Origin: Actinomycetes bacterium
GTDB taxonomy: Bacteria > Actinomycetota > Actinomycetes > Propionibacteriales > Nocardioidaceae
Assembly: GCA_023396115.1 (NCBI GenBank)
Contig: JAEWXC010000074.1
Span: forward strand, 1-64,000
Length of the DNA: 64,000 nucleotides
Direction: 5' to 3'
Shown here: one piece after another, positions 58,150 to 64,000 of the stretch
Position numbering within the stretch: position 1 is the stretch's first letter
Layout: each line of letters begins with the position of its first letter
Notes under the pieces: generated by a model
Told to the model about the DNA's origin: nothing
Seen by the model: the letters and a program-made list of their open reading frames with translations, nothing else
The model's database searches: none
Made by a program: the position numbers and the translations under genes

Positions 58150-58823
58150 GCGCGACCCTCCTCGTCCTCGCTGGTCGGAGCGGTGGTGGGAGCGGAGGCC
58201 TGGGTGACGTACCGGCCGGCCTCGACCGGCGGCGGCCACAGGCTCGAGGTCAGGTCGGCGTAGCGGTAGTGACCGGGCAGCTCCATGCCCTTGGCGCCGG
58301 TCTCCATCCGCTTCATCAGGGTGTCGGGGGCCTTGCCGGACTTGAGGATCTCGATGAACGTGTGGGTGGTCGAGGGCAGGTCGAACCAGTCGCGCTGCCA
58401 GTCGATGCGCACCTGTCCGGCGTCGGGGCCCTCGGTGACCCGCTTGAGCCCGAACCACGACCCGCCGAGCCCGAGGATCTCGAACTCCTTGCCGGTGCGG
58501 TCGTCAGTGATCCCGGAGCGCTGCTTCCAGAAGCCGAGCACCATGTCCTTCTGGTCGTCGATCAGGGTGCACACGTAGTCGTAGTGCCAGCCGTCCAGGC
58601 CGTCCATCTCGATGCCGATGGCCCAGTCGCGGATCTGGTCGCGACCGACCGCCATGAAGTGCTCGTCGGGGTGGTACATCCAGCCGTAGTTGGCGTCCTC
58701 GGCGTACAGGTCGGCCAGCGGCCGCCAGTCACCGGAGGCCTCGACGTCGCGGTTGGTCTGGAGCCAGGTGGCCCAGAACTCCTCGATCTCGGCCCGGGTC
58801 AGGGTCGGGGTGGTGTCGGTCAT
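58146..58823 (-). CDS. SnoaL/NTF2-like protein
   Basis: A 225 aa protein with an NTF2/SnoaL-type alpha+beta cone (LTRAEIEEFWATWLQTNRDVEASGDW, LADLYAEDANYGWMYHPDEHF, VGRDQIRDWAIGI). Delta5-ketosteroid isomerases share this fold, but this protein is longer and the catalytic Tyr/Asp pair cannot be assigned by eye. Mycobacterial cyp51 neighbourhoods also carry hypothetical proteins in this position. Its stop overlaps the aldehyde dehydrogenase and it lies 41 nt from the ferredoxin gene. Function unknown. Confidence 0.75.
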   Translation of the reverse strand: MTDTTPTLTRAEIEEFWATWLQTNRDVEASGDWRPLADLYAEDANYGWMYHPDEHFMAVGRDQIRDWAIGIEMDGLDGWHYDYVCTLIDDQKDMVLGFWKQRSGITDDRTGKEFEILGLGGSWFGLKRVTEGPDAGQVRIDWQRDWFDLPSTTHTFIEILKSGKAPDTLMKRMETGAKGMELPGHYRYADLTSSLWPPPVEAGRYVTQASAPTTAPTSEDEEGRA

Positions 58824-58864
58824 GCTCAGTCCTTCTCGCAGCGGGTCGGGGGAATCGGGGGATC

Positions 58865-59059
58865 TCAGTCGTCGAGGGTCAGGGCGAACGCCGGGCAGTA
58901 GCGCACCGCGTCGGTCACCGCGGCGCGCAACGACTCCTCGGGGTGCTCGTCGAGCAGCACCACGGTGTCGGCCGCGGCGTCGAAGCCGAACACGGTCGGC
59001 GCCTCGCCCTGGCACAGCTGGTGGCCCTGGCAGACCGTGGTGTCGGCGCTGACGCGCAT
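58865..59059 (-). CDS. [3Fe-4S] ferredoxin, redox partner of the P450s
   Basis: A 64 aa ferredoxin with C10-x2-H13-x2-C16 (CQGHQLC) and a distal Cys followed by Pro (YCPAFAL), the [3Fe-4S] pattern with His in place of the second Cys, as in Rv0763c next to mycobacterial cyp51. It should deliver electrons to CYP51 and possibly the CYP123-like P450. The ATG at 59059 makes a 1-nt TGATG overlap with cyp51. It differs at the fourth position from FdxD (Asn), so the two ferredoxins probably serve different partners. Confidence 0.88.
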   Translation of the reverse strand: MRVSADTTVCQGHQLCQGEAPTVFGFDAAADTVVLLDEHPEESLRAAVTDAVRYCPAFALTLDD

Positions 59060-60489
59060 CAGTCAGCCACCTGACCGGTCGAGTCAGGTCCGGTGGTCGA
59101 GCTTGCCGAGACCCCCCGGCGGCGGTACCGCACCCGGCAGGGACGCTCGAGCTGGATCACCATCTTGGAGTAGTCGTCGCGGTAGGAGTCCAACGGCTGC
59201 GCGGCGGTGAAGGTGAAGTCGCGCAGGATGACCGAGAAGATCGCCTTCATCTGCATCATCGCGAACGCGTTGCCCACGCACCGGTGCTTCCCGGCGCCGA
59301 AGGGGATCCAGGTCCACCGGTTGGTGAGGTCGGCCTGGTGCGGGTCCACGTAGCGGCCGGGGTCGAAGGCGTGCGGGTCGGGGAAGTCCTCCGCGATCCG
59401 GTTGGAGACCTTCGGGGAGGCGGCGAGCATCGTGCCGGCCGGGATGGTCTGACCCAGCAGCTCGAAGTCCTCCCGCACCAGGCGCATCAGCACGATCAGG
59501 GGCGGGTGCAGCCGCAGCGTCTCCTTGAGCGCGGACTCCAGCACCGGGATCGCGCGCAGCGCCTGGAACGAGACCTCCGAGCCGTCGGCGTAGAGCTCGT
59601 CCAGCTCGGTGACGACCTCCCCCATCACCTCGGGGTGGCGCAGCAGCTCGATCATCGCCCAGGACGCGGTGCCCGAGGAGGTGTGGTGCCCGGCGAACAT
59701 CAGCGAGATGAAGATGCCGGTGACCGTCTCGGCGTCAGTGCCCACGGCGATCAGCACGTCCAGCAGGTCGCGCTCCTCCTTGGGCACGGTGCCGCGGGCG
59801 ATCCGGCGTTGCAGGATGCCGTCGATCTTCCCGACCAGGTCGGCGCGGGCCTCGTCGCGCTCACGGAACGAGTCGATGTCGGCGTGCGCGTCGACGTAGG
59901 CGATCGCGTCGGTGCCGGACTCCAACCGGTGGAAGCACTCGGCGAAGGTGGCGTCCAGCTCCTCGCGGAACGGCTTGCCGATCAGGCAGGACGAGGTGGT
60001 GTAGATGGTCAGCTCGGCGAAGAACTCCAGCAGGTCGATCTCGCCCTCGTCGCCCCAGTCGGCGACCATCCGGCGGATCTCGGCCTCGATGGTGGCGGCG
60101 TGCCCGCGCATCATGTCCCCGCGCAGGGCCTGGTTCTTCAGCATCTGCTGGCGTTCCTCGGGGCTGGCGTCGAAGACGACACCCTTGCCGAAGATCGGGG
60201 TCATGAACGGGTAGGCCGCCGCCTGGTCGAGCACCTCGTCGGGTGCCCGGAAGAAGGCCTCGTTGGCCTCCGCCCCGGAGACCAGGACGACGTCGCGGTC
60301 GGCGAGCCGGAACCGGCCCAGGTCACCGCACTCGGCGCGGACCCGGTCGAAGAGGGCGACCGGGTCGACCCGCATGTCGGGCAGGTGACCGGTGCCGCGG
60401 ATGATCTCGGGCACCTCGGGGCTCTGGTCGTCCAGGACGGTCGAGACCTCGGGGATCTGCGCCAGCAGCTCGGCGCGGGTGCTGCTCAT
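59059..60489 (-). CDS. cyp51: Sterol 14alpha-demethylase-type cytochrome P450 (CYP51)
   Basis: A 476 aa P450 with CYP51 hallmarks: AAYPFMTPIFGKGVVFDAS in the B' region, I-helix MFAGHHTSSGTASW, ExxR in ETLRLHPP, and heme loop FGAGKHRCVGNAFA. This family demethylates 14alpha-methyl sterols; most actinobacteria lack sterol synthesis, so its physiological substrate is uncertain. The ATG at 60489 has GGAGGA upstream. The last 18 residues (GVSASSTTG onward) are encoded by a dispersed intergenic repeat (59090-59118) and extend past the usual end, where the mycobacterial protein stops. It overlaps the ferredoxin by 1 nt. Confidence 0.9.
   Translation of the reverse strand: MSSTRAELLAQIPEVSTVLDDQSPEVPEIIRGTGHLPDMRVDPVALFDRVRAECGDLGRFRLADRDVVLVSGAEANEAFFRAPDEVLDQAAAYPFMTPIFGKGVVFDASPEERQQMLKNQALRGDMMRGHAATIEAEIRRMVADWGDEGEIDLLEFFAELTIYTTSSCLIGKPFREELDATFAECFHRLESGTDAIAYVDAHADIDSFRERDEARADLVGKIDGILQRRIARGTVPKEERDLLDVLIAVGTDAETVTGIFISLMFAGHHTSSGTASWAMIELLRHPEVMGEVVTELDELYADGSEVSFQALRAIPVLESALKETLRLHPPLIVLMRLVREDFELLGQTIPAGTMLAASPKVSNRIAEDFPDPHAFDPGRYVDPHQADLTNRWTWIPFGAGKHRCVGNAFAMMQMKAIFSVILRDFTFTAAQPLDSYRDDYSKMVIQLERPCRVRYRRRGVSASSTTGPDSTGQVAD
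59090..59118. repeat. Intergenic repeat unit inside the cyp51 3' end
   Basis: CCGGTGGTCGAGCTTGCCGA followed by GACCCCCC is one unit of the family also seen at 41292-41358 and 63228-63287. Here it is read through as coding sequence. Confidence 0.8.
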
Positions 60490-60524
60490 GGTTCCTCCGG
60501 AGGGGTGCGGTGGGGTGCGGTGGG

Positions 60525-61301
60525 TCAGCGCTTCTCGACCGGGGCCTCGGGCGAGACCTCGACGAGGTTGAGGTGGACCCCGCGCGGGGCGGAGACGACG
60601 CTGGTGATCGCCTGGGCGATCGCGGTGGGCTTGAGGAAGTGCGGGTGCCGGGCCAGGCCGAACTTCACCCATGCGGTGAGCACGTCGGCGGCGTCGCTGT
60701 CGGACCAGTCGGTGCCCATCTCCGACCAGGTCGGTCCGGGCCTCACGATGGAGACCCGGACGCCGGTTCCCTCCATCTCCATCTGCAGGGCGTGGCCCAG
60801 GCCCTCCAGGCCCCACTTGCCGGCGGCGTAGGCAGCCATGAACGGGCGGGCCCGGACGGCGACGTCGGAGGAGACCAGGACCAGGTCGCCGCGCTGGCGC
60901 TCGACCATGCCGGGCAGGAACGCCCGGACCAACCGGTGCGCACCGAGCACGTTGAGGTCGATCTCGGCCGCCATCCGGTCGGTGTCGACGTCCACGATCG
61001 CCCCGGGGGCGACCAGGCCGGCGTTGGAGACCACCGCCTCCACGTCGCCGAGGTCGGCGGTGACCCGGGTGGCGAACTCGCTGACCGACTCGGGGCTGGT
61101 CAGGTCGAGCGGGACGACCGTGCACTCTCCCCCGGCCTCCCGGATCGCGGCGGCGACCTCGTCGAGCTTCTCCACCCGGCGGGCGCCGAGTGCAACGGGG
61201 TAGCCGGCCGCAGCCATCACGGTGGCGGTGGCGGCACCGATGCCCGAGGACGCCCCGGTGACCACGACCGGGCGGCGGTCGGGGTGGGAGTAGCGGCCCA
61301 T
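60525..61301 (-). CDS. Short-chain dehydrogenase between the two P450 genes
   Basis: A 258 aa SDR with VVTGASSGIGAATA, SNAGLV, catalytic Ser in VSSDVAV and YAAGK. It resembles mycobacterial Rv0765c, in the same position between cyp51 and cyp123. The ATG at 61301 starts one base after the CYP123-like stop. Substrate unknown; a sterol-like or lipid alcohol is plausible given neighbours (inference). Confidence 0.83.
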   Translation of the reverse strand: MGRYSHPDRRPVVVTGASSGIGAATATVMAAAGYPVALGARRVEKLDEVAAAIREAGGECTVVPLDLTSPESVSEFATRVTADLGDVEAVVSNAGLVAPGAIVDVDTDRMAAEIDLNVLGAHRLVRAFLPGMVERQRGDLVLVSSDVAVRARPFMAAYAAGKWGLEGLGHALQMEMEGTGVRVSIVRPGPTWSEMGTDWSDSDAADVLTAWVKFGLARHPHFLKPTAIAQAITSVVSAPRGVHLNLVEVSPEAPVEKR

Positions 61302-61302
61302 C

Positions 61303-62559
61303 TCAGCGCACCTCCACGGTGAGCGGCAGGTGCGCGAAGCCGCGCACGTTGGCGGAGTAGAACCGTTCACTGGCTGCCTCGTCCACCTCGATCGAGGAGA
61401 CCCGGGCGACCAGCGCCCGCAGCGCGACCTGGGCCTCGAGCCGGGCCAGGTTGGCGCCGAGGCAGAAGTGCCGGCCGCCGCCGAAGGAGACGATCTGCTT
61501 GAGCTCCGCCTCGTCGCGGTGCACGTCGAAGGTCTCGGGATCGGTGAAGACGTCCTCGTCGTGGTTGGCGGCCCCGAGGTTGATCATCAGCTTCGAGCCG
61601 ACCGGGCAGGTGACGTCGCCGCGGGTGAACTCCTCGGTGACCAGCCGACCGAGGAACTGGCTGGAGGTGTCCATCCGCAGCGTCTCCTCGACCCAGCGGT
61701 CCACCAGCGGTCCGGTGGGGTCGGCCAGCACGGCTGCGGCCTGCTCGGGGTTCCGGGCCAGGTGGTGCACGGCGTTGCCGAGCAGCTTGGTGGTGGTCTC
61801 GTTGCCAGCCACGACCATGAGGAACAGGAAGGCGGTGATCTCCTCGTCGCTCATCCGCTGTCCCTCGTCGGTGGCCAGGAAGAGCGCGGTGGTGAGGTCG
61901 TCGGTGGCCTCGCCCCGCCGGTCGGCGAGCATCCGGGCGTAGTAGGCGTGCAACTCCAGCGCCGCCAGCATCCCGGCCTCGGGGACGTCGCGCAGGCCGT
62001 CCTGGCGCAGCACCAGCTGGTCGGAGAGGTGGCGCACGTGGTCGCGGTCGGCCTCGGGGACGCCCATCATCTGGGAGATGACGTCCATCGGGAGCCGGCC
62101 GGCGAAGTCGCTGATCCAGTCCAGGCTGACCCACTCGCCGCTGCCGGCCCCGGCCAGGGCCCGGTCCAGGTAGTGCTCGCTGAGCCGGCTGATCAGCGGT
62201 TCCAGCTCGCGCACCCGCTTGGGCGTGAAGCCCTTGGAGACCAGGCGGCGCAGCCGGACCTGCTCCGGCGGGTCCATCGCCAGGAAGCTCATCACCTTGT
62301 GCGCGTGCTCGTTCCACGCCGAGGCGTCGAGCGAGACCCCCATCCGGTTGGAGAAGACCTCGTCGGAGCGGAACGCCCAGTGCACGTCGGCGTGACGAGA
62401 CAGGACGTAGTAGTCGTGCTCGGCGTTGTGGAACAGCGGGGCGTCCTCGCGCAGCCGGGCGTAGACCGGGTACGGCGCGTCCTGGACGGCGTGGTCGTAG
62501 ATGTCGAAGTCGATGCCGGCAGTGTTCTGCGCCCCGGCTCCGCTGACGGGGCAGCTCAT
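61303..62559 (-). CDS. Cytochrome P450, CYP123-like
   Basis: A 418 aa P450. I-helix VVAGNETTTKLLGN with the acid-alcohol pair shifted to Glu-Thr, ExxR in EETLRMD, and the heme loop FGGGRHFCLGANLARLEAQ. It corresponds in order to mycobacterial CYP123 (Rv0766c), so I name it by synteny rather than by signature. The ATG at 62559 overlaps the TetR stop by 4 nt. Substrate unknown. Confidence 0.83.
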   Translation of the reverse strand: MSCPVSGAGAQNTAGIDFDIYDHAVQDAPYPVYARLREDAPLFHNAEHDYYVLSRHADVHWAFRSDEVFSNRMGVSLDASAWNEHAHKVMSFLAMDPPEQVRLRRLVSKGFTPKRVRELEPLISRLSEHYLDRALAGAGSGEWVSLDWISDFAGRLPMDVISQMMGVPEADRDHVRHLSDQLVLRQDGLRDVPEAGMLAALELHAYYARMLADRRGEATDDLTTALFLATDEGQRMSDEEITAFLFLMVVAGNETTTKLLGNAVHHLARNPEQAAAVLADPTGPLVDRWVEETLRMDTSSQFLGRLVTEEFTRGDVTCPVGSKLMINLGAANHDEDVFTDPETFDVHRDEAELKQIVSFGGGRHFCLGANLARLEAQVALRALVARVSSIEVDEAASERFYSANVRGFAHLPLTVEVR

Positions 62560-63158
62560 GCGTCGTGTCCGACCATGATCGCGGCCATGACGTGGTCGAG
62601 CCGGTCGCCCATCTCCGCATAGGTGAGCAGACCCATCCCGGCCTGGAGCAGCGCTCCGGAGAAGGCCAGCACCAGGGCTTCCAGCAGCACCGGGTCGTGG
62701 CCCGGACCCAGGGCGGCACCGAAGCGGCGCAGGAACTCGACCCCGATGTCCACGCGCAGGCGCTCGACGTCGGCGTCGGTGCCCAGCAGCGCGATCCGGA
62801 CCGCGGCGGCCAGCTCGGGCTGGTCGGCCAGGAAGACGGCCATGTCCCGGGTGGTGGCCCGGACCCGGTCCAGCCCGGAGCCGGCCAGCTCGACCTCCGG
62901 GCGCTGCCGGATGGCGCGCAGGAAGAGCTCGGCGTAGAGGTGGTTCTTCGAAGCGAAGTAGGTGTAGGCGGTGGCGGGGCTGACCCCGGCCCGCTGGGCC
63001 ACCGTGCGGATGGTGAGGTTCTCGTGACCCGACTCGCCCAGCTCGGTGAAGGCGGCCGCGAGCAGCTTCTCCACGGTCTCGGCCTGGCGCGCGTTGAGCC
63101 GTCGTCGTGGCGTGGACGGGGACTGCTCCGCACTGGAACTGGACACCTGACTGGACAT
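62556..63158 (-). CDS. TetR-family regulator of the cyp51 operon
   Basis: A 200 aa TetR protein: HTH in LTIRTVAQRAGVSPATAYTYFASKNHLYAELF, followed by an alpha-helical ligand domain. It heads the ten-gene operon. An 18-bp palindrome (63150-63167) overlaps its start codon, the usual place for TetR autoregulation. Ligand unknown; the HTH differs from KstR. The ATG at 63158 is chosen because upstream codons would precede the operator. Confidence 0.85.
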   Translation of the reverse strand: MSSQVSSSSAEQSPSTPRRRLNARQAETVEKLLAAAFTELGESGHENLTIRTVAQRAGVSPATAYTYFASKNHLYAELFLRAIRQRPEVELAGSGLDRVRATTRDMAVFLADQPELAAAVRIALLGTDADVERLRVDIGVEFLRRFGAALGPGHDPVLLEALVLAFSGALLQAGMGLLTYAEMGDRLDHVMAAIMVGHDA

Positions 63159-63167
63159 GTGTCCAGT
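63150..63167. promoter_or_regulatory. TetR operator overlapping the start of its own gene
   Basis: ACTGGACA-tg-TGTCCAGT has perfect 8-bp arms around a 2-bp spacer and covers the TetR start codon (63158). An additional CTGGACA half site lies nearby at 63138-63144. Confidence 0.75.
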
Positions 63168-63227
63168 TTGGCCCGGCGCACTGCTCTTGGCAACCCCCGC
63201 CCGAAGATTTGTCCCAGCACCGGCCTC

Positions 63228-63287
63228 CGGCGGTCGAGCTTGCCGAGACCCCCGGCCCCGGTGGTCGAGCCTGCCGAGACCCCCCGC
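63228..63287. repeat. Two tandem units of the GGTCGAGC(T/C)TGCCGAGACC repeat
   Basis: Two units, CGGTCGAGCTTGCCGAGACC and GGTGGTCGAGCCTGCCGAGA, in the 172-nt space between the TetR and ligase genes. No coding gene lies in this space. Confidence 0.85.
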
Positions 63288-63330
63288 CCGACCCTGGCCC
63301 ACCGCCGGTGCCGTCTGCTTCGCTGGTGCC

Positions 63331-64000
63331 GTGCAGCTCGACGAGGTGGTCCAGGCATCAGCCGCCGTGGCGGCGACCCGGTCGCGCACGGCCAAGGTCG
63401 AGGCGCTGGCCGGCCTGCTGGCGACCGCCGACCGGAGCGACCCCGACGAGTTGACCGCGGTCACCACGTGGCTCGCCGGTGCGCTGCGCCAACGCCGCAC
63501 CGGTGTCGGTTGGCGCTCGCTGGCCGAGCTCCCCGATCCCGCCCCTGAGGCCACTCTCACCGTCCGGGCGGCGGACGAAGCCTTCGAGGAGATGGCCTCG
63601 CTCTCCGGCCCCGGGTCGGCCGGCGCGCGGAGCCGCCTGCTGGCCGACCTGATGGGCGCCGCCACCCCCGACGAGCAGCAGTGGTTGCGTCGACTCGCCG
63701 TGGGTGAACTGCGCCAGGGAGCCCTCGACTCGGTGGTCCAGGCCGCGGTCGCGCAGGTGGCCCGGGTGCCGCTGGTCGAGGTGCGCCGGGCCGCCATGCT
63801 CGCCGGCGCCACGCCGCCGGTGGCTGTGGCGGCGCTGACCGCACCGACGCCGGAGGCCGCCACGGAGGCGCTGGCCGGGTTCGTCCTGGAGGTGGGGCGA
63901 CCGGTGCAGCCGATGCTGGCCAGCTCCGCGCCCGACGTGGCCACCGGGTTCGTCGGGCTGGCGGGCGAGGGTGGCCCGGTCCAGGTGGACGCCAAGCTCG
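63331..64000 (+). CDS. ligB: ATP-dependent DNA ligase, LigB type (partial, truncated by the window)
   Basis: The first 223 codons are present. The N-terminal helical DNA-binding domain resembles mycobacterial LigB (Rv3062): RRTGVGWRSLAEL, LRRLAVGELRQGALDSVV, EVRRAAMLAGA, and VGRPVQPMLASS. The adenylation motif begins at DAKL; the AMP-accepting Lys is Lys222 (codon 63994-63996), five bases before the window ends. The GTG at 63331 follows TTCGCT (63319-63324, weak) by 6 nt. LigB is usually accessory to NAD-dependent LigA. Confidence 0.88.
   Translation, partial: MQLDEVVQASAAVAATRSRTAKVEALAGLLATADRSDPDELTAVTTWLAGALRQRRTGVGWRSLAELPDPAPEATLTVRAADEAFEEMASLSGPGSAGARSRLLADLMGAATPDEQQWLRRLAVGELRQGALDSVVQAAVAQVARVPLVEVRRAAMLAGATPPVAVAALTAPTPEAATEALAGFVLEVGRPVQPMLASSAPDVATGFVGLAGEGGPVQVDAKL

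Overview
The window is very GC-rich, densely coded DNA from an actinobacterium. The steroid-catabolism gene set, the mce4 importer, KstR-type operators and the dispersed GGTGGTCGAGCTTGCCGAG repeats fit the Nocardioidaceae, most likely a Nocardioides-like organism. The taxonomic call is an inference; no rRNA gene is present.

Bases 1-24,800 form a cholesterol/steroid degradation island. It holds hsaA (ring A/B monooxygenase), kstD, a MaoC hydratase of the ChsH3/Hsd4B type, and an 'igr'-type operon: a fused chsE1-chsE2 acyl-CoA dehydrogenase, chsH2, chsH1 and ltp2, which together remove the last three side-chain carbons. A double-length FadE34/ChsE3 dehydrogenase, the regulator kstR, a hydroxysteroid-type SDR, hsd4A with its ferredoxin fdxD, and a ferredoxin-NADP reductase complete it. 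Interspersed are three alpha/beta hydrolases, an AraC-DinB fusion regulator, a small secreted Lys-rich protein, and a four-gene set (methyltransferase, prenyltransferase-like protein, methyltransferase, GT4 glycosyltransferase) lying between fadE34 and kstR.

Bases 25,000-35,170 are a complete mce4 operon on the minus strand (yrbE4A, yrbE4B, mce4A-F and two Mce-associated genes), the predicted ATP-driven sterol importer. Five exact KstR boxes (TnnAACnnGTTnnA) and one near match lie in front of hsaA, kstD, chsE1E2, fadE34, mce4 and kstR, tying uptake, side-chain removal and ring opening into one regulon.

Bases 35,389-48,525 are mostly housekeeping or accessory: an ion-channel protein, a VOC protein, an MmcQ/YjbR protein, a DUF1707 protein, uvrB, a phospholipase D/cardiolipin synthase-like protein, a large secreted M6 metalloprotease, an AlkA-like glycosylase, tryptophan 2,3-dioxygenase, an enoyl-CoA hydratase, and an NlpC/P60 hydrolase preceded by a likely c-di-AMP (ydaO/yuaA) riboswitch. 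Bases 48,631-54,470 encode two large tandem secreted Ig-repeat proteins.

Bases 54,679-63,158 are a ten-gene minus-strand operon built around CYP51: TetR, CYP123-like P450, SDR, CYP51, [3Fe-4S] ferredoxin, SnoaL-like protein, aldehyde dehydrogenase, SDR, 3-hydroxyisobutyrate-dehydrogenase-like protein and a carboxymuconolactone decarboxylase-like protein. The gene content matches the mycobacterial cyp51 neighbourhood (Rv0763c-Rv0771). The window ends inside an ATP-dependent DNA ligase (LigB type), just past its catalytic lysine.

Recurring themes are 1-4 nt ATGA/TGATG/GTGA overlaps inside operons, strong hairpin terminators between convergent genes, divergent promoters that share one KstR box, and many genes whose -10 hexamer (TANNNT) lies 6-7 nt before the start codon, which predicts leaderless mRNAs.
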